A stretch of DNA of 64,000 nucleotides, taken from Bolinopsis microptera. Taxonomy: Eukaryota > Ctenophora > Tentaculata > Lobata > Bolinopsidae. The position numbers and the translations under genes were made by a program. The stretch covers positions 2,513,730-2,577,729 of the forward strand of contig NC_087079.1 in the NCBI RefSeq assembly GCF_026151205.1, written 5' to 3'. Below are positions 1-14,600 of this stretch, one piece after another (position 1 is the first letter of the stretch; each line of letters starts with the position of its first letter). The notes beneath the pieces were generated by a model. That model did not search any database. It was not told where the DNA came from and was given only the letters and a program-made list of their open reading frames with translations.

Positions 1-893
1 CCAATTGACCAACCCCTTTTTTAAACTGGTGGTGAATGTGTTTAGAATCGATTTCATTATACTTTTAATTAGGCTCCGTCACCTGGTTCCCTACCTGGCC
101 CATATCAAGCAGAATTTTAAATTTAAAGCTCACGAAACTGAGAAAATTTTCAATCCAAAATAAAATTGTATCTTTTAAGGTAGGTGATGCAATTAAGCCG
201 TTCGTGTGAAAGTCGCACCGACCATGGACCACATCTAAAAACAGTAGCGAGTGTTGCGAAATTTTCAAAATGCGCGTCAATATCGCGTCCAGGAGGTGAA
301 TAAAAATCAAAGTAATACAATAAAATGTCTTCAATAAGGTAAATGGATAAAAGATGGTTCAAATACATTAACAATAAATACAACCAAAATATAAACTCAC
401 ATGAAGCGACGTAATATCTAAGATAATGCACAAATATAAGAACCCGAGAAGAAACTGAAATTTATTCCGTAACCAGCATAAAATATATTATGTCATGAAA
501 TTCAAATCTGAGTACATAAATTAAAAGAGAAAAACATAGAAACTTTCAATTAAACAGCTTGGTCTTAAATAATATTGATGTCAAAACAGATACGGCCAAA
601 GTAGGACACGATTTCGTTTACAGTTTGTAAGTGCCCTTTGTCGTGAAAACTTCGGAGTCATATTATTTCGAAATATTTTGTCATTCCAAAGTCGATCAAC
701 CAGTCCAGGGTGCTGAAGAAGAAGTTTAGTATCTTTTTCGTTCACGCTTGCCCTCCTCTTTACCATTAGCTCCTACAATATACAAGTGTTAGCAAGTAAA
801 TCGAGTGCATCATTGGCGATTTTAAAAAGTAATGTTATTAAGTTATGCGAAGATACTTTGTCCTATACACAACTAAAATAATGGACAGTGCTG
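1..893. other. no supported gene
   Basis: AT-rich sequence downstream of API5. Short open stretches on the minus strand (for example 150-431 and 581-766) have no recognisable domain and no convincing splice context. A missing 3' terminal part of API5 could lie here, because the traced exons end before the Arg/Gly-rich tail usual in this family. Confidence 0.4.
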
Positions 894-1046
894 TTACTTC
901 TCACTGGCCCCGGAGACCGCTAAAAATTACACCATCCCCATTTTTAATTTGTATTTAAATCGGTTGTTCTTTTCCCCCGGCTTATCTCAGGGGCAAATTG
1001 AAAGTAACAAATCTTTAAGCTGATTGTGAAAGAACTGCTCACTAAC

Positions 1047-2695
1047 CTGAGATGTTACCACTGTAACGACCCTGAGGGGGTGCGTAGACCTGCTGCGCGC
1101 GGCGCTGACTGGTGCTGTCAGAGGGTCTCCTCCGCTTGGGGGAGGGGGACACGGGAGGCTTGGGTGCTCGCTTACTGGTGCTGGGAGACAGAGGATACAG
1201 CGGAGGAACGGGTTACTTTTACAACTTACTCCGCAGAATTAATACTATGTCAATATCATGCTCATTTCGAAAGATAAAGCTTCTAGGAAGAAAACATCAA
1301 GAAAGAATTAAAAGTGCTGAATGATCTGCGAAAATACTTGAAAAGCATATAACTAAGATGAATCAAGTCGGTCTGTAAAGAATGTTCTTTAACTTTAATG
1401 TTCCCTGTTGTATTCTATTGTAACATGATTATAAGAGCTCGCGAACTCTACAATAAAGTTACTGAAGAACTGATCACGTGTTTAACACTCAGTATCCCCT
1501 TATAAAACCCACAACACCGCGTTCTTTATCTCGACTACAACAAAATAATAAAAAGAAGACACATCATGCTACAATAAAAGGAGATTCCTCGTGCGTACTT
1601 ACGTGTCGGACACCAGGGGACTAAACAATCTGTTCCTGTTGAGCAGACTTGTCATTTTGTGAGTTTCATCACGTGATATTACGGATCATAAGTACAATGC
1701 ACTGTAAGTTAGGAATACAATGCACTGTAAGTTAGGGATACAATGCACTGTAAGTTAGGGATACAATGCACTGTAAGTTAGGAATACAATGCACTGTAAG
1801 TTAGGGATACAATGCACTGTAAGTTAGGGATACAATGCACTGTAAGTTAGGAATACAATGCACTGTAAGTTAGGAATACAATGCACTGTAAGTTAGGGAT
1901 ACAATGAGTGAAGGTTATAAAAGAAGAGATGCTTCAGTGCAGCTATTCTTTTGCATCATGAGCATTTTATAGTTATGTTACATTGTTATAACTCCGTGGA
2001 ATTGCAATTATGTTTAAATTAAATCATGTTTAAAATAAATCATGTTTAAATTAAATACGATGGCTCCACAATTTAAAGTGCCCTCTTGATTTATATTATA
2101 TGTCTTTTATCTCAGACGGTAAAAAAATATTAATTTTAGTTAAATAATACTGTTCAGTTTTGTAATACGAAGTGAGCCGCGAGAAATTCAAGTATATGCG
2201 TTTTAACCTTGCAAGTTATGATAGCCTATAGAATTATGCTTTATAACTTTACCATTCACAAAATCTCAACGATATTGCCATGATATTGTCATGATATTGT
2301 GTTTCGTGTTCTGTCTGAACTATGTACTCTAGTATACTACTCCCTGCTACATAGTATATAGTCGTTTTAAGTTTTATCTTTAATCTCTACTACCCAGGAC
2401 CCACTAGAAGTAAAGGACGGTGTTAACTTCCTTTGTAACCCTTCTGCGTATTTTTTTCGTGATCATCATTTTGATTTTGCCACCCATGACTGTTGGGCTT
2501 TGAAGCGTTTGAGTTAACAAATGCAATATATATAATGATAAATGATTGTGTATCTAACCACAGACCAATAAACGGACACACAAAATGATCTTTTAACAAC
2601 AAAAGTAACGGACAAACTTACGTGACGTTAGTGAGGTCCACTTTCCAGGAGAAGTTGGTGTCTGATTTGTAGGAGAGGGGTGTGGAGATTAGGCC
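1047..2695 (-). CDS. API5: API5 exons 12-13 (C-terminal region)
   Basis: Exon 12 (2622-2695) encodes STPLSYKSDTNFSWKVDL, equivalent to HIPPSYKSTVTLSWK in human API5. Exon 13 (1047-1180) encodes a basic tail with PSPKRRRPSD and QQVYAPPQGRYSGN, like the nuclear-localisation part of the family. The donor at 1046 is GTTAGT. The plus-strand open frames at 1026-1324 are only shadows of exon 13. Confidence 0.9.
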
Positions 2696-5600
2696 CTGAA
2701 ACAGATAATTATTACAATAATTACACAACGAAACAACGTGCGCAAGTCTTGTTCACCATGTTGCATAGATTTGTTTGCGCGCGCGAAAGTTGGCATTAAA
2801 TTAAATTAATCGATCGAATTGAAGAGAATTTAGCGCTTTTAAGTTGACAATTATGTTTTCGCGTTTTACTGAAAGTTATTTTCATACTGTGACCGCCCCA
2901 AAACTCCTCCAGAAGTCATTTATAGTTTGGTGGACGATGAGATTAAAGATAAATTGAATCCTACAAATCAAATTATTAACAAGTAATGGATCCTAAATAG
3001 CCTTTCAAAGAACCGTTATTCAGCTCGTAATGGTCAAAAACTTAAGATCAAATAGGTTCTGAAAATAGCAACAAATTGGTTAGATGTCAGTGATTGAGCG
3101 CTAGGGATTAGGGACTTGAATACAGATTAGGGACTTGAATAGAGTTGCCGCAACAACTGTGATATAGCCGTGAACTGTTACATTGAATGATATTGAATTG
3201 AAACTTCCTTTATTGTTATACAGTGGGGTGACATATGTTTTCGTCACTTCTGACAATGACAATACAAACAGTGTTAAACTAACAACTTTCATTGAACCAT
3301 AACTCTGCTTCCGGACCACCGATTTACAAAATTCAAAAATGGGTGTTTAGAGAAAATTCTGAACTTTTCTCGGACGGTAGAAATTAAGGTCATTCGTGCT
3401 TCAGAAGAGACTGTCAGGCCCATAAATAAGGGGTTACATCACGATAATGATAATATTTATGAAGGAGCACATGTTTTAATAGCAAGCGACGAATTTTTCT
3501 CTACTTCAACATTACCATGAAGTTTAAAACGGAATATCTTTGTACTGCATTGTTCGATTTCGATGAAATTAATAAGGTAACAAGACCAAACGTTTCTCAG
3601 TTGATTAAAATAAATACCGACAGAGTTGTTAATCTTCAGCCAGAGATATATATATATATATATATAAGTTTACCATGCTAAGTTGGATATTGTGAACACT
3701 TCCCTGTTCCTCAGGTTTAAGTGGTGTCAGAAATGTTACATCGCCACAAAGGGTCTGGGCCTTGTACTAGACAAATTCTCCAGACTCGTGATTACACTCA
3801 CTGCTAACAATTTCACGTGACGTGCACGCAAACTGGCGCGCTAAAATGCGCGCATTCAGAAGTGACGGAAACATATGTCACCCCACTGTATGATTCTATG
3901 TAGTAGTTATAATATTGGTGTTCGATTTTTACATAATATACAGGGTGGCCCAAAAGTAACTGCCCACACGCAACCCTTTAATAACTTACGTAATTCGTTT
4001 CAGAATTGCACACAAATTTCAGAAAATATAGATATTGGTCAAACTTAAATTTCCCGAAAGTTTCGTAAAATTTCATTGATTTAAGAGGGAACATTAGAAC
4101 ATTTGAATATAATTTGAAACATTACAGAAATGTTGTACAAATCGCTCAAACACACACACTAGGTTTTAATTCGGTAAAGTTCCATTCGAAAATTAAATGA
4201 TTCTCAAAATGTAGGTGTCTAATGAAAATGTGATACTGTGTGACAAAGTTAAGAATGTCGTAGTGAAAGAGAGTTAACTGTCGATAAATTCATGTGAGGT
4301 ACTATCGAAGTTCAAAATATTGAGATGGGTGACATGATAATGACTGATAAGAAAAAGTTTTCATGTCAACTGTGCCATATAATCCATAACAGTGTGATGA
4401 CTGTCAAAGTGTCGACCACTAGGTAAGAGGGTGTGGCACGCCCCTCCCACATTTTCACTATTATCACCATAAAGTGGGAACGCTTTCAGCTAGGAACTTC
4501 AAAGTTTCTAGACATATTTGGTTTCATTTTCTGTCATTAGACTTAGCGATATATTTTCAAGCATACGTTACCAGTTCTTATCTTATTTAAGTACTTTTCT
4601 GAGATGTTTAGATTAAACACTGCTGAGTTAAGATTTATCTTAAAAGTGGTGTTATTATAAACTTCAATTTATTATTATTACTTTCAAGTTTCAACAAATT
4701 CAATCAGACAATTATAGAGAATCGGTTTAACCCAGGATATAGTTTAGTGGTTATTGTCGTTAATGGTTACTGTGGTTACTGTGGTTACTGTGGTTACTGA
4801 GCTGTGGTTACTGTGGTGGTGAATATCCGTTATCCACCTAAAGCTATAGTTTAACTTTCTATGATTTATCTATAAACTACAAGTATGACGTGTTGTCTAG
4901 ACAATTAAAAGGCTATCTATTTATAGTTCAAATATTATTATATATCTCAACCCTAAAATGGTGGTTCTCTCCGATGAAAAGTATGATTTAGTTTTTTATC
5001 CTTACTGTTTTTTAAATTTGACGTGTGAGTGACAGATTTGTTAAACTGGAGTTTAAATGCTCAACTAGACGTCGCTAAAAAGTTCTTTATGAACGTAATA
5101 TCGTGATACTCTTTAGTATACTTTATTACTATTTTAACGTATTTATAAATCAATATCAAGATTTCATTTATGACTATATCGGCTTAAACTACTTCCAGCA
5201 GTAATTTCACGATGAACTGAACATATATATTTTGTAATATCAGTGACTACTCCTAGATTTGGATTGGTGGAGATGAGACAGCAACTAACTAATCAGCTTC
5301 CAGTATAGACCAATCAAAACGCAGATTCACTGGTGGTTTCCACACCACCGGTGTCCCGATGAAATATACATAACTTACTCGGGCGAGTTCTTTAGTGTTA
5401 TTACAGGTTTTATAAGCTTTAGTCTTTAGTTTCACTTTGTCTGGGGTGTCTTCGCCTGTTTAAGACATGTTAATTTAAATAATATTTAAAACCACTAAAT
5501 TGTTTCGTTAAATCGTTAGAAAGCTGTTAAATTTTAATTGTAGGTTCTAAATACCCGTATCAGTTCAGAACGATTGCTGGCACTGTTGCACTCTCAGGCA

Positions 5601-8600
5601 CTGCTTTACAAAACAAAAGTTTTGCGAAAGGTTTCTTTTAAACTGTAGTCACGTTATGAACACTTTCTATAGAAGTACCACTGAGGCAGGTGATGCCCAG
5701 TGGGTGTAGCGCACAGGGCAGAAGAAGTCATGTTTAAACATTTAAACTGAATTTGTATCTTACCGATAGAAGATCCTTTGAGTCGTTTTGCGAAGCATGT
5801 GCAGCAGCGTAAAACAAAGTTAAGTTTTGGTGTGATTTCTGTCATTCTAGATTCTTCTTTCAGGAACGCTGGAACCTGAATGGATGGTACTTTAGAGTAA
5901 AATACTTGTTTCAGGGGTGAACCAGTTCAGCTGCTGGAGGTTAAATCTCTGGTTTATTTTATTGTAACGGGCATGGAACTAAAATAGTTATCTGGTAACA
6001 ACAATAATACAAGCTAGTATTTTTAGATGATTTTGTCTGGTAGCACGGTTTCATTGCAATAATGGTCGCTGAGATATATTAAGATCTTTAGAGGGTGTGG
6101 GTTAGGATTGCAATTGGTTTGTGATTAGTCACGTGGCAAATAAACAGACAAAGGTAACCTTTGACAATAAAGTCTGGTGGGAGCAACACAATTTGTAATA
6201 CGTTATATAAAAGGTTGACTTGGATTGCCTTGAAAATTTTGAATTCGATCTGATCGTGATTACTGCTTGCGCCTGCAGCCTGCAGAGAATTCCAATTCAT
6301 TGCACTTAAGCTTAACTAATTCCCTTTAATATGCTCTGTCTGGTAATATTAACTGTCTATACAATTCCGGTAAAGTGTGTGGTAAACGCGGCAACCAGGA
6401 GTTCTGGAAACATTATTATATAATAAGGTTACTTTTCTAGATAAATATTTTCAACCTGTCAAAATTGACCCTTTGCATTTCCAATTCCACCTGAAACAGT
6501 AATAATTGGTATTCTGTCCGGTTTAATGTGCCCCTTTATATTTTCAAGTCTAGCCAAGAACTGATCACATGACTAATACCCAATTACTGGACTGGTCACG
6601 TGAGTAATATCCAATTACCTGACTGGCTGCTCTGTTTAGAGCGTAAAGCAAGCATTCCAGAGCGGAGAAGTTGAGAGATGGGGGGTCCTCTATCTCGTCG
6701 TCTGTGGGGGCATTCTCAGGTAGGTACGTGAGGAGTAGTGAGTAAATACCTGGGCAGACTTTTATTAATTTCTGTGGGGAATTTATTTTCGCATTTTTTT
6801 ATTATTGTATTGTTATTACTATTATTTAGGACACAAGAGAAGTTGTGTCGGAAAAGTAATTGCTTGTAACGCATTCCTCCAAATAAATCATTCAAATTCG
6901 TGACAGTTGATGCGGTTAACATGATTCCAATTTTGCAAATTCCCTAAAATGAGTGCCTGCGAAAATATTTGACTTTACAGTATAAAACAGCTAAAATAAT
7001 TGCATAACAAGCTGAACTAAGGTGTTAAATATTCCCAATGCACGGTTAAAATTAGCTCGTTCTAGTTGGTTGCCGAGTTACAATAGAACTAACAACCAAA
7101 ACGAACCAACTATATTCCCACGGCCAAATTTAGGGTGGCCATTATACATGAGCCCCCCCCCCCCCAATTATACCAAAGGTAGGCATTTATATCCACCCAA
7201 GGGGCTCAAAAGAAGAGTATGTCTAAAATATCTAAGAGGTGTGACCATTTGCAGGTAGATGATCACTGGTCAGTGGTCACATCCCCATTGAGCACGACTA
7301 AACTTGGGTAATCTCGATTCAAGCGGTACTTAAATCCAAGTTTACAAGTCCAAATGAATTTGTGATTTCAAATTAAGCTACAGTCTATTTATGAATTGCT
7401 TATTTATTTATGTGCATTCCTTGCAATAATTTTGATTGTTGATGAAAATGTTTCCTAGAACTACTCTTGAACGGTTCTTGCAATAATTTTGACGGTGTGG
7501 GGTAGGCGTGGGGTCAGCCCAAATATCGATTAATATCGAGTCAGATCCCCCCCCCCCCCAACTAAATGGTTGACTAAATGTAATCTACTAGTTCCTATCC
7601 TCCAACATAATTGATTCACAATTTGAGTACCATCCCATTAACTATAATACCAACTACTTACTCCCAACACCCACCTTAGCTCATTCAGACTGTCTGATCG
7701 TTGTGAAATTGCTTTATTTGTGAATTTCAACTTGAATCGGGTTTGTATTTTGTATAGACTGCCTGGCCTTATTGTGTTAGAACACAAAAGGCGCCCAGGG
7801 GCCAGGCCACGTGACAGTATCAGGCGCCCACGTGACAGTGTCATGAATGTTAGTCAGGCGCCCACGTGACAGTATCAGGCGCCCAGGTAACAATATCAGG
7901 CGCCCACGTGTTTATCCGTACCATTTAATGGCATTTGAATCTTCAATAATTCTTTAGAACTGTAGAACGTATAATTTTTAACTCTCTTTTTATGTTCTCA
8001 AAACAAATAATGCATTTTTGAAATACCTAGGCCCACGTCATCCACAAGTTTTAAAAACGTCAAGAAGGGACATGTCAAACAAAATTGTTGGGCAAAATTT
8101 CTTGTTTTCTAGCTATCTAGTGAAGTTTTAAAATTAAATTAATTTTGTTGAAATAACAGCTCTATGTAAGTTTAGGAATAAATCGTTCGTTCAAATAATT
8201 TGTTTGGCATCTTTTGTTTTTTTTTGTTTAAATCCACCTTACAACCCTAATTTGAAGCGTAAATTTAATTGTTTTGTACAGTGCGTGCATTCCTTGCTAT
8301 TTTCATGTTCTAGCCTTTTTTGATTTAACCAAGCCAATCCCTGGTCGCCCATTAGAGACCATAATTGAAGCATTTAAACATCTGGGACTATAAATATAAA
8401 GTCATCTTTCCAATGCATGGAAAGCTATATTGTTATGAAGCAACTCACAGTAGGAAAACCCCAAATAGTCACCAGTATAGACGTTATAATAATAAATGAC
8501 TGTCACAAGAATAACCAACTAACCTTTAAAGAAAGTTAAATATGACGTATTTTTCTTGACCCTCCAACTAAAACCAATCACGACCAAAGATTGGTTTTAA

Positions 8601-11600
8601 AATATGACGTATTTGTCTCAATTCTATAACCCTCTAGGTCTAGTCTGAAAATTACTCTAAAAAGTAGGCTATGTCATAATCGTAGCCATTTAGAATTTAT
8701 TTTAAAATCCAAAGCCAATCTCTGGCGCATTAGCTACCATTGAAGCACTTTAGATTCTCTGTTATACTGCATTATACCTATATAATATATTTGTAATATA
8801 ACTATGTTTAACCATCAGGGCACTATAAATTCAGCCGCACGCTGACTCCATAGTCCATAATATAAAGAATTTGTTTCACTTGTAGATGAAAAGCTCTGTC
8901 TTGCTACCCGGGGTGCAGGTGATGGACACTGTTACCCAGGTGCAGGTGATGGACACTGTTACCCGGGGTGCAGGTGATGGACACTGTTACCCGGGGTGCA
9001 GGTGATGGACACTGTTACCCGGGGTGCAGGTGATGGACACTGTTACCCGGGGTGCAGGTGATGGACACTGTTACCCGGGGTGCAGGTGATGGACACTGTT
9101 ACCCGGGGTGCAGGTGATGGACACTGTTACCCGGGGTGCAGGTGATGGACACTGTTACCCGGGGTGCAGGTGATGGACACTGTTACCCGGGGTGCAGGTG
9201 ATGGACACTGTTACCCGGGGTGCAGGTGATGGACACTGTTACCCGGGGTGCAGGTGATGGACACTGCTACCCGGGGTGCAGGTGATGGACACTGTTACCC
9301 GGGGTGCAGGTGATGGACACTGTTACCCGGGGTGCAGGTGATGGACACTGTTACCCGGGGTGCAGGTGATGGACACTGTTACCCGGGGTGCAGGTGATGG
9401 ACACTGTTACCCGGGGTGCAGGTGATGGACACTGTTACCCGGGGTGCAGGTGATGGACACTGTTACCCGGGGTGCAGGTGATGGACACTGTTACCCGGGG
9501 TGCAGGTGATGGACACTGTTACCCGGGGTGCAGGTGATGGACACTGTTACCCGGGGTGCAGGTGATGGACACTGTTACCCGGGGTGCAGGTGATGGACAC
9601 TGTTACCCGGGGTGCAGGTGATGGACACTGTTACCCGGGGTGCAGGTGATGGACACTGTTACCCGGGGTGCAGGTGATGGACACTGCTACCCGGGGTGCA
9701 GGTGATGGACACTGTTACCCGGGGTGCAGGTGATGGACACTGTTACCCGGGGTGCGGGTGATGGAAACTGTTACCCGGGGTGCGGGTGATGGACACTGTT
9801 ACCCGGGGTGCAGGTGATGGACACTGTTACCCGGGAGCCCGGGGTGCAGGTGATGGACACTGTTACCCGGGGTGCAGGTGATGGACACTGTTACCCGGGG
9901 TGCAGGTGATGGACACTGTTACCCGGGGTGCAGGTGATGGACACTGTTACCCGGGGTGCAGGTGATGGACACTGTTACCCGGGGTGCGGGTGATGGACAC
10001 TGTTACCCGGGGTGCGGGTGATGGACACTGTTACCCGGGGTGCAGGTGATGGACACTGTTACCCGGGGTGCAGGTGATGGACACTGTTACCCGGGGTGCA
10101 GGTGATGGACACTGTTACCCGGGGTGCAGGTGATGGACACTGTTACCCGGGGTGCAGGTGATGGAAACTGTTACCCGGAGTGCACCAATGCAACTGTTTA
10201 CTGTACTTTTGTTTGGATTTACTACGGGTACCGACTTTATAGCTGTTTAAACTCGAATAAACTACTGTGATCAATATTCTAGAAATCAAAATGCTTTATT
10301 TGACTTACCGTCTAAACAAAGCGCAGCATCTTCTTCGGTAATGGAGGATTGAACTGTCTCGGCCAACCCTTGTAACAACTGTAAAGTTTTCGGAGTATTA
10401 ACTTTTAATAATAACCATTAGATAAAGTAGATCTACACAATTAAGAATTTAACTGTTAACAAATATTGTACCAATATATAATATTACATACCAATATAAT
10501 ATAATATTGTACCAATATTACATAATATTGTAGAAAAATATAGTATTGTACTACCAATATTATATAATATTGTACCAATATTATACAATATTGTACCAAT
10601 ATATATAGTATTGTTTCAATATATAGTATTGTACTTGATCAACTTGAAATGAACGTGTCAGTTCACATCAGTCACAGTCAGCCACTCTTGACTCTAACAT
10701 TATCGCTTCTAATAATTATTATATATTATATGATTGTAGAAAGCAATAAATTAATAAAAAGCACAGAACAAAGTAAGTCCAGTACCATTATCTTGTGTTC
10801 CTCGCTCTGTATCTGAGTGAACACCGGGAGCAGACTTCCAAAGTACTTCAGAATAGCAGAGGTATTATTTGTCTTGGTGTGGTGTTTTAATACTGACGGT
10901 AGTATCATGGCAAATCTCTCTAGTTGTTCTGTGTTTGCTGGCTGAAATTAGACTGTGGTTAGATTGTGGTAATTTAGAAAAACGGAGGACTAAATCCGAT
11001 TGGTATTTTAGTGCAATTTTTAGCAAGGCTAATAAAGGATAAAATTCTCTAATATTATATATCCACCTCTCCAATTAATTTTATTCATGGACATGTTTTT
11101 AGTCTGCTTTTTGCTTAATCTAGGTAAACTATAGGTAAAAATATAATATTAATCATAAGCTAAAATGTACTAATCTTTGTATTCTAAATGGGGAAAAAGA
11201 AGAAACATTGTCAGTCAGTCGAGAAAATTGTCAGTCAGGCTATATGGCAGCTTTGTAGATGTTGTATGCTAGTAGTGGTCCCAGGCTTGCGACTGTAATT
11301 GCGGTGTTAAATCGATTTAATGGTATACCAACGATCCACCTCCCACTTGTTGTTTGGTACTTAGCATTAATAGTGTTAGCTGTAGCCATTTATAGCAAGA
11401 ATCTTAAAACTAAAGGGGACGACACCATTACCACCCACAATAAAACAACAAGTGTTCAGAAAATTTCAGGATTCCAATCCTGGCTACTGCTGAGTGCGGG
11501 TGGCGATAATTTGTTTCAATATATTACAGGGTGGCCCAGAAGTAACTCACGCAACCCTTTAATAATTCACGTAATTCTTCTTAGAATTGCACAGAAATTT

Positions 11601-14600
11601 CAGAGATTATAGATATGGGTCAAATTTAGATTTCCTGAAAGTTTCGTCAAATTTAATTAATTGCAGTGGGTGTGGCACGCCAATCCCTCTTTTTCGCTAT
11701 TGTCACCATAAAGTGATTTAACGCTTTCAGCTAGGAACTTCAAAGTTTCTAGACATATTTGGTTTTATAATTGAAGTGCGTTCCCAAAATTTCAAGTTGG
11801 TTGTTCACAATTTAACCGATTTATGACCCTTTTAAGATATTGCAGATACGTGATCTCGGCATTTAATCTCTGAAATTTCTGTGCAATTTTGACAAGAATT
11901 ACGTGAGTTATTAAAGGGTTGCATGTGGGCAGTTACTTCTGTGCCACCCTGTATATAGCATCTGATTTCTGAAAACCAATTGCTGTTGGAGTAAAAATCA
12001 GCTATGACAATTTCAATATCCTGGCGACTCTTGATAATCTGAATTTTAACCTCGGGTTGTTAAAATAAAATGATACTTTTACCTTAAGACGTCGTGTGAT
12101 CGCGAGTTCTAGCACTCTTCTGGCTGGATAACGTACCCAAACGTTTAATACTTTTATAAACGATGCTCCTATTAGACTGTAGTTCTCGTGTCTTATAACT
12201 TCATAGGTTGTCGGCAAAATGTTGCTGATATAATTACAATAAAACTATCAAAACGCGTAATTGTCGTAATGCTAACGTTTTACTGATATTAGAACGACTC
12301 TTGTCGGCAAATTGTTCTTGCCTTTCTTTTGTCCATCAAATCATCAGTTCACTGCACCTGGTTATCAGTTCACTGCACCTGGTTATCAGTTCACTGCACC
12401 TGGTTATCAGTTCACTGCACCTGGTTATCAGTTCACTGCACCTGGTTATCAGTTCACTGCACCTGGTTATCAGTTCACTGCACCTGGTCATCAGTTCACT
12501 GCACATGGCTATCAGTTCACTGCACCTGGTTATCAGTTCACTGCACCTGGTTATCAGTTCACTGCACCTGGTTATCAGTTCACTGCACCTGGTCATCAGT
12601 TCACTGCACCTGGTTATCAGTTCACTGCACCTGGTTGTCAGTTCACTGCACCTGGTTATCAGTTCACTGCACCTGGTTATCAGTTCACTGCACCTGGTTA
12701 TCAGTTCACTGCACCTGGTTATCAGTTCACTGCACCTGGTCATCAGTTCACTGCACCTGGTTATCAGTTCACTACACCTGGTTATCAGTTCACTGCACCT
12801 GGTTATCAGTTCACTGCACCTGGTTATCAGTTCACTGCACCTGGTTATCAGTTCACTGCACCTGGTCATCAGTTCACTGCACCTGGTTATCAGTTCACTG
12901 CACCTGGTTATCAGTTCACTGCACCTGGTTATCAGTTCACTGCACCTGGTCATCAGTTCACTGCACCTGGTTATCAGTTCACTGCACCTGGTCATCAGTT
13001 CACTGCACCTGGTTATCAGTTCACTGCACCTGGTTACCCAAACTCCGGACTATACAAGACTTCATCGTATCTCTCTAGTCTACCTATATTATTTATAATG
13101 AAAAATGTAGGTATTACGTTCAATTATTGATGGTGCACTGCTCAACTGTCTACGTTTGTCACGTGAGCTAAATTAAGAAAAAACTTCTTTTCCTAAATTT
13201 GAGTTCCAAAACACCTACATGAATTTAAGGAGTTTCCTAACCGGCAAATAAACGTTGCAGTGGACATGCTCCTTATTTCATATGATCTATCTGTAACGAA
13301 TTGGGGGGGGGGGGGGGGGGAATTGGTTATTTCTACCAATATTGAGGCCAGTTTTTAAGATGACGAGTTATAAGCATGGCTGTTATAATATTGGATAATT
13401 ACAGGAACTCACAAAATCCGTTTTTGGATTTAAAAAATTCCAATATGTGGTTAGCCAGTTATTGAGCAAGATTTCAACCTTTTAGCATTAAACTCCAGGC
13501 ACTTTGGACTTCCAGTCAAATTTTAGGCATCGTTTGCAACCAATGTGAGGTGGAGAATACTAAAACACGTCACGTGGGTTACTATGGTCACGTGGGTTAC
13601 CATGGTCACGTGGGTTGTCTCGACACCGCTATAAACTCCTATTTCAAATTTGAATTTATATTTGTCTAGCCACACTTTCAAAATCGAAATAGACAAAGGG
13701 ATTCATTGTTTTCCCAATGAATTATAATATAATATACGCTAAAGGATGCCTTAAATTTCGAACCTTGGAACAAACTCATTAATACGTGGCTTAAGGATCA
13801 ACAGAACAGAACAATAAAAAGCTTTCAGAGTCAACATGGAACTCCTATACAATGGTCCATATTCCAGACGAAATCTATACACCTGGTAGTAAACCAGAGT
13901 CCAGAGAGCTCTCTAATGGCCCTCTAGGTCACTAAACCTGACCAATTATCTTGCAGCTCACTACTGTTTTCAGTCCATTGTAAAAAAATTGAATCTTGAC
14001 AAACAAAACTGAACTAAAACAATCCAATATTTATATAGAGCTATAGAGCATTCATTCATGATTTTAATGATCGCTTATTTTTCAACTCACGTCGAATGGG
14101 AGATCCATTTGCAGGAGTTTAGTTAGAGATTTTACTGTTTTCCTTCTATCGATACCACCTGCTACCTGCATAAGTTCCACAAACTCCTCGTAAGTACCTC
14201 CTCGACTCATGTGGTCCAACTGTGACACGTGTTAATAAAATGGGGCACGTGTTAATTAAATGGGGCACGTGTTATTTTAACGATAGCACTTGTTAGTTCA
14301 AATAGCGGACGTCATGATAATAATGAGATCAGTGCACTGGCAAACGCACCAGGGGAATTTAACACATCCCAGCCAATGTTAGTAAATATCTCTGGCGAGC
14401 CTCAACTATGTGTGTTTCCCCCTACTATCGTTGGATGCATTTCCAAGAATTAAAAACGACTAATATAACGCACATCAGAGAACCATTTTTGATTAAAAAT
14501 AATATTATGCTTGCAAAGTACTGACAGTACGCTAAGTAAAGTTAAGCTAAGCAATCAATATAATATCATCGCACCTGGTCGATGATAAATATCTTGAGTT

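Noticed and set aside
1026-1324. Plus-strand frames with Trp- and Arg-rich products
   Set aside because: They are antisense to API5 exon 13, which has a family match and fitting splice sites.
3716-3818. Plus-strand exon-like stretch reading KGLGLVLDKFSRLVITLT
   Set aside because: No matching partner exons or recognised family; inside an API5 intron. Could be a degraded fragment but not supportable.
8905-10190. Possible CRISPR-like array
   Set aside because: There are no unique spacers; the units are contiguous, and the context is an animal intron.
12301-13130. Long open frames of 219-272 codons on both strands
   Set aside because: They are produced by the 21-bp tandem repeat; no start context, domain or codon-level constraint supports a protein.
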